A DNA stretch of 64,000 nt from Helicobacter didelphidarum (lineage in GTDB: Bacteria; Campylobacterota; Campylobacteria; Campylobacterales; Helicobacteraceae): NCBI RefSeq assembly GCF_003364195.1, contig NZ_NXLQ01000011.1:1-64000 (forward strand), read 5' to 3'. Both the position numbers and the translations under genes were made by a program. The notes beneath the pieces are model-generated. The model was not told the DNA's origin, ran no database searches, and saw only the letters and a program-made list of their open reading frames with translations. The stretch's first letter is position 1. Each line of letters opens with the position of its first letter. This document shows positions 11,516-20,695 of the stretch, piece by piece.

Positions 11516-12770
11516 TTGAGTTAAACTTCACCATTTCACGCAGTTTGGGATAATGTCTCAATACATTTTGGATTTGCACATCGTTTTGATTTTGTTCGAC
11601 ATTTATTTTCCATAGTGCATTCTCCTGACTGCCCTCATCTATGGTCTCTAAGTTCGCGTGATTATCATGCACAACATTGATTTTGCTCCCTTGCAGGAGC
11701 GCCATAGCCCAAAACCATATGTCATCATTACTTGGCGCAAGTCGCATAAATAGGCTAGAATCGCAAATATCTTTATAGAGTGAGTTTGGTGGATAGAGCA
11801 CCCCACCTAAGCCCGTAAAGAAATTCAAATATGAAGGCATAGTTTGTTTAGATTCTATCTCGCCCTGCCACGCATTATAGGGGAGAATCGCCCCCTTCTT
11901 ATCAAAGCAGATTCTATGGGCGCGATGAGCGTGGATATACTGCGGGGCTTGCAAATACGCTTCATAGAGCCTTTGTAACCAAAAGTATGGGTAGAACGCA
12001 TCATCATCGGCAGTAACGATAAGGGCATTGGGAAATGCTTGGAGGCTTGGGATAAGTTTTTTGTAGGATTTGAGATTTTCCTTACACCACGCGACTTGTA
12101 AGCCTTTGTCTTGGAATCCAAGCACACTTTGGGGCAAATCCACCTCTTTATGTGGGAATTCCTCTTCACTAAGCCATAGCACGATACGATGAGGACGCAA
12201 ACTTTGTGTGAAAAGTGAATAAAGCGTGTAGTGAATCTGCCCCATTCGTTTGGGGTAGCTGGTAAGCGAGATGATAAGCTCGGGCGAGGAGGATTGAGTG
12301 GGATTACTCGTTGTTTTGAGATTGTGAGATATTGTGAGTGATTCTATGGGATTATGGGTAGAGTTGTTAGAATCTGCGAGATACTTTGTAAAGTCATCGG
12401 TAATGTTTGTAGGTTTGAGGGGAGCTTTAGAATCTTGTTGTATTGTATTGGATTCTAGGTCTGTATTTTTTGATTCTAGTGTGGGATTTGCATTGCCTTG
12501 AGGGATTTGATTTGTGTCATGTGATTGTCTATTGATATGGGATAGATTTACCCCCCCCCCCCGTATTTGTGAGGCTTTTTGTGTATGAAGCTCATAGGAA
12601 TATAAGAAGCTTTCAATAAGTCTATCAAGGTGCTGTTGATTCTGTTCTCTGATGATAGCTATGACTTTGTGAGAGAATCTCTGCGCTCTTTTTTGTTTTT
12701 TTCGTTTTATAAAGTTTATTATAAAACGCGGAATAAGCTTTTTTAGTGTATTTTTGAGTTTTTTTGCCAT
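11505..12770 (-). CDS. Glycosyltransferase-like protein, phase-variable
   Basis: The C-terminal half (about residues 190-410) reads ELIISLTSYPKRMGQIHYTL, then ALIVTADDDAFYPYFWLQRL with a DxD-type Asp cluster, and SNDDIWFWAMALL, all typical of a GT-A type glycosyltransferase. ATG 12770 is chosen because GGAG lies seven bases upstream; an ATG at 12851 would add 27 residues but has no ribosome site. The N-terminus is very basic (KRKKQKRAQ). It is followed by a poorly conserved Ser/Thr/Asn-rich linker that holds the G12 tract at 12551-12562 (encoding RGGGV). The tract is in frame. It overlaps the methyltransferase by 11 bases. GC content of the pair looks higher than the surroundings, suggesting acquisition by transfer. 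Confidence 0.78.
   Translation of the reverse strand: MAKKLKNTLKKLIPRFIINFIKRKKQKRAQRFSHKVIAIIREQNQQHLDRLIESFLYSYELHTQKASQIRGGGVNLSHINRQSHDTNQIPQGNANPTLESKNTDLESNTIQQDSKAPLKPTNITDDFTKYLADSNNSTHNPIESLTISHNLKTTSNPTQSSSPELIISLTSYPKRMGQIHYTLYSLFTQSLRPHRIVLWLSEEEFPHKEVDLPQSVLGFQDKGLQVAWCKENLKSYKKLIPSLQAFPNALIVTADDDAFYPYFWLQRLYEAYLQAPQYIHAHRAHRICFDKKGAILPYNAWQGEIESKQTMPSYLNFFTGLGGVLYPPNSLYKDICDSSLFMRLAPSNDDIWFWAMALLQGSKINVVHDNHANLETIDEGSQENALWKINVEQNQNDVQIQNVLRHYPKLREMVKFNSNEY
12551..12562. repeat. Homopolymer C12 (G12 in coding strand) in glycosyltransferase gene
   Basis: Twelve identical bases lie in the linker-coding part of the glycosyltransferase. A change of one or two bases would truncate the protein before its catalytic domain. 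The present length is in frame. Confidence 0.88.
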
Positions 12771-13083
12771 TTTTAGCTCCATAATAGTTGAGTTTTTTAT
12801 GTAAGGAATCTTAACATTGAGAATATTTAGGGACAGATTCTCTAAATTCATTGATTGTGAAATATTTCAAAAACTTAAAGTTTTTAAAAATTTGGCATTA
12901 TTACATACTACAATTTTACTTATAATAGAAATTCTTGCTTGGTTACCCAAGAAATTTTTATATTCACAATATAGAATCTTAATTATTTTAGAATTAAAGA
13001 GTAATAAACGAATATAGTTATTGTGATTACATATAGCAACCTTAATTTCTAATTACTATATTTCAGTTACCAATATTATTATT

Positions 13084-14403
13084 TTATTGGGCTATCTTTT
13101 GACACTCAACATCTTTTTCTTTCAATAACTTTTCATTGCTTTCTGCAAGCATATTATCGATTTCACTTGCAATACCCCTTGCACAATCTTCAACACCTAT
13201 AATATTCTTATCAATAGAATCTTTTGTGATATTTTGTTGTTCTTTTAATGGAACTGCAATTGAATTTGCATGAGAGTGAACATTGGAGTGATATTTTTCT
13301 AAATTCCTATAGCCTTGAGTATCTCTGAAGTTTTTATATCCATCGCCTTCATAATACCATTTTCCAAGACGACAGTTTTTATGATCTATAATACCAAAAT
13401 CATTAATAATACCGAGTATAAAGGAGTAAAGATTATTTTTATATATAGTATGATCAATTTTTGCAAGAGAGCAAAATACTAAATTATTAATCATTTTTAA
13501 CATATATTTTGAATATATAGATGATGATGAAACACTATGTATCATTTCAACTATATTATTAACATTCTCTCGCATAGATTCTGTGACAACATTGATTTCT
13601 TCTGTATTGGCATGAATATCACCACTCTCTTGTTGCATTGCTTTAACTACAATAGCAATATCTTTTGTAGCTTTTTGAGTTTTTTCTGCGAGTTTTCTGA
13701 CTTCATCAGCAACAACAGCAAATCCTCTCCCATGTTCTCCTGCTCTTGCTGCCTCTATTGCTGCGTTCAACGCTAAGAGATTTGTTTGTTCTGCAATATC
13801 ATCAATTAAGGAAATAACACTTGTAATATCATTACTGCGACTACTTAAAGATTGTGCTAATTGCTGTGCATGTTGCACCTTCTCATAAAGTTCGCTAATA
13901 TCTTCAAGAGATTTTTCACTATCTTTTAATCCTTCATGCGAAGTTTTTGCAATATCTTCTGAGTTTTGTAGAATTTGCGTAAGATCGTTAAAGATTTTTT
14001 GAAAAGAATTTTGAGCAATGCTAAGCCCATTTCTTAATGTAGTATGATGGTAATTAATAATATCTATACCCCCTAAATTTTTATCACCAAAATGCGACAA
14101 GTTTAATATAAAAATATCAAGATTATCAATTTTTTTATGTTTTACTAAAAACATTTGAGCATTAATCTTAATTACATTATTACCACTGAAAAGCTGACTA
14201 GAAATTTTATTTATATTGTCTGCAAATATCTCTTTCGCACAACCATTACAAAAAAATATATCTTTGTTCTCAGAAAACACAATAATAATATCTTCAGATG
14301 AAAAGGCACATAATTGTTTGTAGAGATCAATTTCCTTTTGCATTTTTTGTATCTCCAACTCTTTTGCCTGCAGTTCTTGTTTAAGTGAATTTGATGCAAA
14401 CAT
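13084..14403 (-). CDS. tlpD: Cytosolic chemoreceptor TlpD (MCP with CZB domain)
   Basis: TlpD is a soluble methyl-accepting chemotaxis protein that signals to CheA/CheW and drives energy or oxidant taxis in Helicobacter. ATG 14403 ([12 protein letters not shown]) is used because AAAAAGG lies upstream; this gives 439 residues, near the H. pylori length. There is no transmembrane segment. An N-terminal coiled coil and a sensory region (about 1-120) are followed by the receptor signalling hairpin [37 protein letters not shown]. The C-terminal zinc-binding CZB domain shows [17 protein letters not shown] plus histidines at DHTIYKN and [10 protein letters not shown]. Standing alone on the minus strand, it is likely transcribed by itself. 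Confidence 0.93.
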   Translation of the reverse strand: MFASNSLKQELQAKELEIQKMQKEIDLYKQLCAFSSEDIIIVFSENKDIFFCNGCAKEIFADNINKISSQLFSGNNVIKINAQMFLVKHKKIDNLDIFILNLSHFGDKNLGGIDIINYHHTTLRNGLSIAQNSFQKIFNDLTQILQNSEDIAKTSHEGLKDSEKSLEDISELYEKVQHAQQLAQSLSSRSNDITSVISLIDDIAEQTNLLALNAAIEAARAGEHGRGFAVVADEVRKLAEKTQKATKDIAIVVKAMQQESGDIHANTEEINVVTESMRENVNNIVEMIHSVSSSSIYSKYMLKMINNLVFCSLAKIDHTIYKNNLYSFILGIINDFGIIDHKNCRLGKWYYEGDGYKNFRDTQGYRNLEKYHSNVHSHANSIAVPLKEQQNITKDSIDKNIIGVEDCARGIASEIDNMLAESNEKLLKEKDVECQKIAQ

Positions 14404-14650
14404 TATAATCCTTTTTAAAAGTCTATAAAATATTATATCATTTTTACAACACAATTTAAAGAAAAATGTTAAAGACAATTAAGATTTTTCTGTTTCTAAG
14501 TAGCATAAATGATAATAAAAAGTAAAATATCAAAGTCATCTCTCTTTTTTAATTTATACTCGGTTTTTATTAAAAGCAAGAATCTCTCTTTTTTCATTAT
14601 TATTTTTGCAATATTTTGAGAAAATATCTAGTATTTTCATTTTTTTATGT

Positions 14651-14656
14651 TATAAT
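14651..14656 (+). promoter_or_regulatory. Probable sigma80 extended -10 box of fur
   Basis: TGTTATAAT ends here, 43 bases upstream of the fur ATG. The TATAAT with upstream TG is the usual Helicobacter housekeeping form. The flanking AATATAATA-rich sequence could carry Fur autoregulatory sites, but none stands out clearly. Confidence 0.6.
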
Positions 14657-14698
14657 ATAATAGTAGTTTTTATTTTAATAAACTTGCAAGGAGAATAT

Positions 14699-15172
14699 AT
14701 GGCTGTAGAAAAAACTATTACCAAACGACTTGAAACATTAGATTCTATTCTGGATAGGTTACGAGCTTCAATTAAGAAAAATGGATTAAAAAATTCCAAA
14801 CAGCGAGAAGAAATCATTGCTGTTTTATACAATAAAAGTGGTATGCACTTAAGTCCAGAAGAAATTGCAAATCAATTAAGAATGAAAGATAAAAATACAA
14901 GCATCTCATCTGTTTATAGAATTTTAAGCTTTTTAGAAAAAGAGAATTTTATAACTGCACTTGAAGCAGACAAAACGGGAAAAAGATATGAAATTGCTGC
15001 AAAAGCACACCATGATCATATTATATGTTTAAATTGTGGCACAATTATTGAATTTGTAGATTCAGATATTGAACGATTACAAATTGATATTGCAGAAAAA
15101 TTTGGTACACAGCTAATTAGCCATGATATGCGATTATTTGTGCTTTGTAGTAAATGTAAAACAAATTCTTAA
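14699..15172 (+). CDS. fur: Ferric uptake regulator Fur
   Basis: Fur is the iron-responsive repressor/activator of Helicobacter. ATG 14699 has AAGGAG eight bases upstream; 157 residues result. ETLDSILDRLRASIKKNGLKNSKQREEIIAVL matches the N-terminal extension and the first helices of Helicobacter Fur. The winged helix has SISSVYRILSFLEKENFI. The metal-binding half has HHDHIICLNCGTIIEF, HDMRLFVLCSKCK (the two CxxC zinc-structural pairs) and EKFGTQLISHDM. The C-terminus is shorter than usual after CSKCKTNS. A palindrome typical of a Fur target lies upstream of the TonB-dependent receptor at 56 kb, a likely regulon member. Confidence 0.97.
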   Translation: MAVEKTITKRLETLDSILDRLRASIKKNGLKNSKQREEIIAVLYNKSGMHLSPEEIANQLRMKDKNTSISSVYRILSFLEKENFITALEADKTGKRYEIAAKAHHDHIICLNCGTIIEFVDSDIERLQIDIAEKFGTQLISHDMRLFVLCSKCKTNS

Positions 15173-15249
15173 TTTTTGAAAATGATTTGTAATATAACAT
15201 TTTAGATATAAAAAATGCTGATGACTTTGATTCTTGAGAATCCTAGCAA

Positions 15250-15954
15250 ATGGGTTTAATTGATATAACTATTATTGGTGATATTTTGAACAGAATCTTT
15301 AATATCTTAACACAATATTTACTAAAAAAATCTCTTTTAGAACGTGTTATATTTTTAGGAATTTTTCTTTGTATTATTTACATTATTACAGATAATCTTA
15401 AACATGAAAGGGAAATAATAGTAAAGCAGTATGTTGGTAATATTGGTGAAATTCATAAAGATATTTTTAATTTGACTGAAAAGTATGAAATTCAAAATAG
15501 ATGTGCAAGATTGTTTTGTGCTTATGAGGAGTTTTTTCAAAATACAAATGATCAAGGATATGTAAGAAATTCATATAATAATATTATCCAAACAAACTTA
15601 CATCATAAAAATATCGAAAGCAAAAAACTTGATTCTATAAATAAATATTATATGTATGTTTCTTGCATAGGTATAGCATGTTATGAGTTTATTCGTGAGC
15701 TAGAGAATCTACCTCTTGTTTTTATTACAGAAATACATGGGTTTAATGTTGAGATACTTGACATAACGCATGCACAGCAACCTATAAATAAAGGAGATGA
15801 TTTAAGCAACCATATTCAAGAGCCAAATATGTTGCAACGATTACAAACAGCATTAAATACAATCGAGGTTGATAATACAAAAACAATGTCGCTTCCAATT
15901 AAATGGAGACAAGAATTAAAGGTTGTATTTGAAATAGAAAGAATAAAAATATAA
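15250..15954 (+). CDS. Hypothetical single-pass membrane protein, 234 aa
   Basis: I do not recognise this family. One transmembrane helix is predicted at about residues 32-48 (RVIFLGIFLCIIYIITDNL) after a short cytoplasmic segment. A helical region (about 50-80) and a mixed, probably periplasmic domain follow. This layout resembles the PilN/PilO inner-membrane proteins of type IV pilus and type II secretion systems. The next gene, 32 bases downstream, has a PilP/GspC-like layout, so the pair may be an alignment sub-complex. It starts at ATG 15250 without a strong ribosome site. The pilus link is inference from architecture only. Confidence 0.6.
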   Translation: MGLIDITIIGDILNRIFNILTQYLLKKSLLERVIFLGIFLCIIYIITDNLKHEREIIVKQYVGNIGEIHKDIFNLTEKYEIQNRCARLFCAYEEFFQNTNDQGYVRNSYNNIIQTNLHHKNIESKKLDSINKYYMYVSCIGIACYEFIRELENLPLVFITEIHGFNVEILDITHAQQPINKGDDLSNHIQEPNMLQRLQTALNTIEVDNTKTMSLPIKWRQELKVVFEIERIKI

Positions 15955-15986
15955 AAAATCTTAGTGAATGACTTAAAAGAGATTCG

Positions 15987-16475
15987 ATGAAAATCATTAA
16001 TGGATATATACTTTTGCTTTTAGCATTATTTATTCTAATTGGATTCTTTTTTATGTCTTTTTTTAAAATACCTCTTTATAATACAGAAGAAAAACTTTTA
16101 ATACTTTCTGAACCAAAACATATTGTATCAAAAGACTTTTACATACTTTTGGAATCTTTATTACCAAAAAGTGAAGAAAATGATGAAAATATTTCAATCA
16201 CATCAAAGCAATTGCCTACGGCTGCAATTAATAAGAAAGAAAAAGACCAACCGCAAGAAATACTCACTCTCCTAGCAATTCTCAATCAGAGTGTATTGAT
16301 TAATGAAAAATGGTATAATTTAAGTGATACAATATATTATAATAACCAGCAATTTATTATAAAAAAGATTCTAAAGAATGAAATTATTCTTCAGAATAAA
16401 AATAATTCATTATATACAATAGTGCTAGAAATTTTTCCTCAAGAGCAAGATTTAATTTTAGAAAAATTTAATTAA
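15987..16475 (+). CDS. Hypothetical anchored periplasmic protein, 162 aa
   Basis: An N-terminal hydrophobic helix (YILLLLALFILIGFFFMSFF, residues about 8-27) is followed by a low-complexity linker. A small C-terminal beta domain (about 95-160) reads VLINEKWYNLSDTIYYNNQQFIIKKILKNEIIL. The pattern of a short 'we need/keep in shape' strand pair after W-Y-x-x-G/S-D is reminiscent of the homology region of GspC/PilP, which joins inner and outer membrane parts of secretion machines. It follows the preceding gene on the same strand by 32 bases. No partner secretin gene is in the window. The assignment is tentative. Confidence 0.55.
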   Translation: MKIINGYILLLLALFILIGFFFMSFFKIPLYNTEEKLLILSEPKHIVSKDFYILLESLLPKSEENDENISITSKQLPTAAINKKEKDQPQEILTLLAILNQSVLINEKWYNLSDTIYYNNQQFIIKKILKNEIILQNKNNSLYTIVLEIFPQEQDLILEKFN

Positions 16476-16624
16476 ATATATCATAAAAGAAAATCTAAAT
16501 TAGATTTCAAAATAGATTTTATTATATAAAATACTTATCAAAAATTATATTTTGTTCCCCATAAAAAGCGTTGAGTATATTTTTAAAATATAATTTAGAA
16601 TTCTCTTTTACAATTATTTTCTGC

Positions 16625-16630
16625 TATAAT
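16625..16630 (+). promoter_or_regulatory. Extended -10 promoter of the Sel1 protein gene
   Basis: TGCTATAAT ends 31 bases upstream of the TTG start at 16661, a suitable distance for a short leader. Confidence 0.6.
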
Positions 16631-16660
16631 TGAATATATTTTGTTTTTCAAGGATTAGGA

Positions 16661-17389
16661 TTGAAAAAGATATTGCTTTATTGCACTGTTATTTGTGTAA
16701 TACATCTTGCTTATATGTATGCTCAAGATATAAATGCTCCGGTAGAAGTTATTCGAATAGGTCCAGATACCGAATCAAGCGGTGTAAATATAACAAACAA
16801 AAACAATAAAAAGAGTTGGGATACACTCGATGAGTTGAGCGTTGATGAAATAAAGGGAGTGCAAGAAACTTCAACAACTACAAGTGGAAGTTTTCAGATT
16901 AAAAAAAGTCAGCAACCAACATATGAGATTAATGATACATTTCAACAATTACTTACACAATGTAATGGTGGGAATAAAGGTGCATGTTCCCAAGCTCTCG
17001 CGTTTGCTGATAAAAATTCAAAACAATGCAATCTTAATAGCACAGAAGTGTGTCGTGCTTATGCAACGATTTTTCTTATCCATAATCAACGACAAAAAGC
17101 TCTTAATGCACGACAAATTGCATGTAATGGAGATAATGCAACAGCATGTTTTGAAGCATGGAATCTCTATGAAACCGGAAGAGGTATTAAGAAAAATCCA
17201 AAACAAGGTTTTTGGTTACTTGGACGTTCTTGTGATTTTAAAAATGCACAAGCATGCTATCAACTTGCAGGATATTATCGCACAGGTGTTGGTGCTGAGC
17301 TTAACCTAAAAAAGGCAAAAGAACTTTATAGTAAATCTTGTGATTTGGGTAATTCTGATGCATGCGATGCATATAATGAATTTCTGTAA
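16661..17389 (+). CDS. Sel1-like repeat, cysteine-rich exported protein (Hcp family)
   Basis: The gene starts at TTG 16661 (encoding MKKILLYCTVICVIHLAYMYAQ), with AGGATTAGGA just upstream. The N-terminus is a signal peptide ending near residue 21. A spacer of about 60 residues is followed by five units containing a C-x(7)-C pair: CNGGNKGAC, CNLNSTEVC, CNGDNATAC, CDFKNAQAC and CDLGNSDAC. In Helicobacter cysteine-rich proteins each pair forms a disulfide across two helices of an alpha/alpha repeat. These are secreted or periplasmic scaffolds, some beta-lactam binding or immunogenic. The function of this member is unknown. Confidence 0.85.
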   Translation: MKKILLYCTVICVIHLAYMYAQDINAPVEVIRIGPDTESSGVNITNKNNKKSWDTLDELSVDEIKGVQETSTTTSGSFQIKKSQQPTYEINDTFQQLLTQCNGGNKGACSQALAFADKNSKQCNLNSTEVCRAYATIFLIHNQRQKALNARQIACNGDNATACFEAWNLYETGRGIKKNPKQGFWLLGRSCDFKNAQACYQLAGYYRTGVGAELNLKKAKELYSKSCDLGNSDACDAYNEFL

Positions 17390-18159
17390 ATCAATTTTCT
17401 ATGCAATGTTTTTTCCTTTATAACAGCGTAACTCGAATTCTATCATAAGCAACAGTGTCTTGTTGTTTTTTAATATATTATTCTATAAAATTATTGATTT
17501 GGCGTAATACATAGTTTATATTATTTATAAAGAGATTCTGTAATATAAAAATATTATATATAATGGTTTGTATAAGCAACACATTATAGTTATGATATAC
17601 GCTTGTTAAATGCGGCTTATTTTGTAATTTTTAGGGGATTTTTAAACTTCTCGTATTGTTTGTTTTGATTCTCCTATGCTTTGGATAATTTTTAGAAAAA
17701 TATAAAAATATTTTAATTACTCACTTATACCACAAGTATATATTAGCTATGTTGTGAATTTTACTATAATAGATTATTGAGAAAGGTAATGGTAGATTCT
17801 TATGAGGGTTTAATGTTGTGTGCAACGGAATCCATCAATATAATATTTAATAGAATTTTATATTTGTGATATTTATGTCAGGTTTCTATCAAAACATATT
17901 CTTTATATAAAAAGTACATAAGAATATTATTTATATGGTAATATATAGTAAATAAATTTAAAAGAAATATAAATTAGGGAGCAATAAACAATATTTATTG
18001 TAGAATTCTTACAAAACTCTTAAGAAAGAATCAAACAGAATAATATATAAAAGATTAAGGAAGAAAATAAAAATAAGAATATGGTTAAAGCACTTATGCT
18101 CTAACCGCACTCTCTATAGTGTGTTGTAATTTAAAGCTCTAAGAAAGGAGAAAAGAGGT
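17390..18159. other. Intergenic, 770 bp, no gene seen
   Basis: Very AT-rich with stops in all frames at short intervals. It contains two AGATTCT copies (near 17531 and 17793). I see no conserved RNA. Its length and decay-like look would fit an eroded gene, but I cannot identify one. Confidence 0.45.
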
Positions 18160-18768
18160 TTATTTTGTTCCGCATTCAAATACATTGGCATGGATTCTAT
18201 AAGACAAAATTTTACCATTTTGAGGAATTTTTTCCCAAGCAGTGCAATCTTTCTCTTCATATTTACCATCATTTACTCTCATCTCACAAATCATAGCTTC
18301 TTTTGTTAATTTCACTAAGATTCTGCTATCCTCATTTACAAGCTCAGCTGCATGATTTCTTAAATCATTTGTTGCACCTTCACGAATATCTTCAAAAGAA
18401 GGAGGAACTTTACCATCAGAGTTATCTTTCCCTTCTACCTCACCAAGTAATTTACAAGTGTAAGGAACACTATATGCAACAGCTATTCCTCTTGCTTCTT
18501 CGTTCAATCTTTTTGGTTCATAAGCAGGTAATTGTGGAACTTTAATGTAAGGAGCAACCTTGGTTACTGTTATTTCTCTTGCAGCATCTACAGTTACTTC
18601 AACTTCCTTACTATAACTTACTTTACCCTTTGAATTACTATAATTGCCACCTTTACTTTGTTGTTTTTTTGGTTCTTTATTGCAAGCAACCAACAAAGGA
18701 ACAGCACCAACAACTATTGCTATTGTTGCTATGTTTTTAACTATATTTCCATTTAATATTTTTAACAT
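18160..18768 (-). CDS. Putative lipoprotein, paralogue 3 of a tandem triplet (DUF4156-like)
   Basis: The 202-residue protein has a signal sequence with lipobox LLVAC at residue about 29, so it is probably a lipidated envelope protein. A charged linker follows. The conserved domain starts around residue 80: LNEEARGIAVAYSVPYTCKLLGEVEGKD, EGATNDLRNHAAELV, then EAMICEMRVNDG. The cysteine pair and the G-A-x-N-D-L-R-N-x-A block resemble the DUF4156 lipoprotein family; this is pattern recognition, not a search. About half of the domain is identical in the two neighbours. AAGGTGG lies six bases before ATG. It is the last gene of a three-gene run with spacers of 51 and 45 bases. Confidence 0.8.
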   Translation of the reverse strand: MLKILNGNIVKNIATIAIVVGAVPLLVACNKEPKKQQSKGGNYSNSKGKVSYSKEVEVTVDAAREITVTKVAPYIKVPQLPAYEPKRLNEEARGIAVAYSVPYTCKLLGEVEGKDNSDGKVPPSFEDIREGATNDLRNHAAELVNEDSRILVKLTKEAMICEMRVNDGKYEEKDCTAWEKIPQNGKILSYRIHANVFECGTK

Positions 18769-18819
18769 TTTTCCACCTTCAACATAATATTATTATAAAA
18801 TAAATCTATTGTCTCTACT

Positions 18820-19425
18820 TTATCTTGCACCACAATCAAATACATTTGCATGGATTCTATAGAATAGAATCTTTCCATTGTTTGGTATTTGTGTCCATGT
18901 TGTGCAGTCTTTCTCGTCAAATTGATTATCTTCAGAGCGAAGTTCACAAGTCATAGCCTCTTTTACGGGAGTAAGTACAATTCTATCTCTTGAATCAACA
19001 AGATCCATAGTGCGATTTCTTAAATTATTTAATGCACCTTCTCTAATTTGTTCAAACGATGGAGCCGCCTTACCATCTGAATTATCCATACCTTCTGCTT
19101 CACCAAGTAGCTTACAATTTAATGGAATACCATTTAACACAGCAATTCCTTTAGCTTCTTCTATAAGTGGAATAGGAGTATATTGTGGTAATCTTGGTAA
19201 TTTATAAAGAGAATCCATGGCGGATTTTGTAATTACTAATTCACGAGCCACATCAATATTTTCATTTCTTTCCCTAAGAGACTTGTTATCTACGGTTTGA
19301 GCAGAATAAGATTGATCTTCTTCAACAGTAATCTCATCAGCAATAGCTGTGTGTAATAAGGCAAAAGAAGTAACTCCGGCAACTAAACTAACTTTTAAAA
19401 ACTTTGTAAAATTTTTACTTAACAT
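18820..19425 (-). CDS. Exported protein, paralogue 2 of the triplet (non-lipoprotein)
   Basis: The 201-residue protein shares the triplet's domain (IPLNCKLLGEAEGMDN, EGALNNLRNRTMDLV, EAMTCELRSEDNQF, GKILFYRIHANVFDCG). Unlike its neighbours it has a signal peptidase I type leader, SFALLHTAIADE, with no lipobox cysteine, so it should be soluble in the periplasm or secreted. This is a clear difference in fate after duplication. AAGGATG precedes the ATG by seven bases. The conserved C-terminal NGKIL-YRIHANVF-CG motif appears in all three and contains a cysteine likely to pair with another conserved one. Function unknown. Confidence 0.8.
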   Translation of the reverse strand: MLSKNFTKFLKVSLVAGVTSFALLHTAIADEITVEEDQSYSAQTVDNKSLRERNENIDVARELVITKSAMDSLYKLPRLPQYTPIPLIEEAKGIAVLNGIPLNCKLLGEAEGMDNSDGKAAPSFEQIREGALNNLRNRTMDLVDSRDRIVLTPVKEAMTCELRSEDNQFDEKDCTTWTQIPNNGKILFYRIHANVFDCGAR

Positions 19426-19470
19426 GATCCATCCTTAAATATATATTATTGTAATATTATTAAAATAAAA

Positions 19471-20031
19471 TTATTTTTCACCACACTCAAACACATTTGC
19501 ATGAATCCTGTAAGAAAGAATCTGTCCATTTGTAGGAAGTTTATCCCAAAGTGTGCAATCTTCTTCTTGATACTGATCTTTTTTGGTTCTCATTTGACAA
19601 ATCATTGCTTCTTTTGTAACAGATAACATTAATCTTTGTCCGCCTCTTACAAGATCCGCAGCTTGATTTCTTAAATCATTTGTTGCACCTTCTCTAATTT
19701 TTTCAAAAGTAGGTCCAGCTTTTCCTCCAGCTTCATCTTTCCCTTCTACTTCGCCTAAAACTTTGCAGTTATAAGGAACACTATACGCAACAGCAATCCC
19801 TCGTGCAGCTTCATTAAGAGTTTTTGGCTCATAAACAGGAAGTTGTGGATCAATAGCATATCCAACAGCTTTATATACAGCAAGTTGCCTTGCATTTGGT
19901 TCTAACTCTTCTGACATATACTTGCTGTTTTTATTCTTCTTTGGACCACCGCAAGCAACTAACATTAAAACGGAACCTGCCACTAAACCAATTTTTACTG
20001 ATTGATTTAAGACTTGTTTGTAGTTCAACAT
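19471..20031 (-). CDS. Putative lipoprotein, paralogue 1 of the triplet (DUF4156-like)
   Basis: This is the first gene of the three-gene operon. It encodes 186 residues with lipobox LMLVAC at residue about 27. The domain repeats the family features: LNEAARGIAVAYSVPYNCKVLGEVEGKDEAGGKAGP, EGATNDLRNQAADLV, EAMICQMRTKKDQ, DCTLWDKLPTNGQILSYRIHANVFECG. It is closest to the third paralogue (AAYSVPY-CK-LGEVEGKD shared), suggesting that paralogue 2 diverged. AAGGTG lies before the ATG. An array of 10-bp repeats lies 80-130 bases upstream in what should be the promoter, so expression may vary with copy number. Confidence 0.82.
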   Translation of the reverse strand: MLNYKQVLNQSVKIGLVAGSVLMLVACGGPKKNKNSKYMSEELEPNARQLAVYKAVGYAIDPQLPVYEPKTLNEAARGIAVAYSVPYNCKVLGEVEGKDEAGGKAGPTFEKIREGATNDLRNQAADLVRGGQRLMLSVTKEAMICQMRTKKDQYQEEDCTLWDKLPTNGQILSYRIHANVFECGEK

Positions 20032-20695
20032 CTTTTACACCTTACAATATAGAAATTAAAAACACTTTAGAGAATATACCCCTTAAGTTTTTTCTGTCGT
20101 TATGCTATCAAAAAAATCAAGAAAAATCAAGAAAAATCAAGAAAAATCAAGAAAAATCAAGAAAAGATACTTTACAAAAATACATTTTTAGAAAAAAATG
20201 ATAAATTTTTATAGATTAAAATCTCTGTAAGTTTCTCTAGAAAAATAAAGTTTTTTAAGTTTCATCTTTAAGAATTAAAAGGGTATTAAAAGCCTATGAT
20301 TTTTAGACATTTAGTGTATAAATATAAACTATAAAAAAATAATTCTAAGTTGTGTTCTTAATAGGTTTTAGAATTGTTTGCTGTTTTGTTGTGAAAGTGT
20401 GGTTGTATTGCAATAAACTAAGATATTAAGACTATGTTTAGCAATATTTGATTATATAAGGTAATTTATTAATGTTGATGCAATAATGTTTAGAATCTAT
20501 CAAAACTTCTTACTCTAAGTTATAGTATTTTATGGAGATAAAACTAAAAATAAAATACATTCAGGATTCTAAAATCTTTTTATATTTTTATAATGAAAAT
20601 GAAGTATAATTTGATTATGGCATTTATGTAGAATTTTTATATCTTTTATTTCTACATATCTTAGCTTTTGTGTTACAAAATAATAAGGATTTTAT
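20032..20695. other. Divergent intergenic region, 664 bp, with repeat array
   Basis: This region lies between the lipoprotein operon (minus) and marC (plus) and must hold both promoters. The 20111-20160 repeat array is closest to the lipoprotein gene. A TATAAT-like GTATAATTT lies near 20604 on the marC side. No further gene is visible. Confidence 0.5.
20111..20160. repeat. Five 10-bp tandem repeats (GAAAAATCAA)
   Basis: Four perfect copies and one with a single change lie head to tail. The period matches about one helical turn. They sit 80-130 bases upstream of the first lipoprotein gene. Copy-number change would alter promoter spacing, a known mode of phase variation, but that effect is inferred. 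Confidence 0.8.

Noticed and set aside
18160-20031. Assembly duplication as the cause of the three similar genes
   Set aside because: The copies differ at many positions and in leader type, so they are true paralogues.
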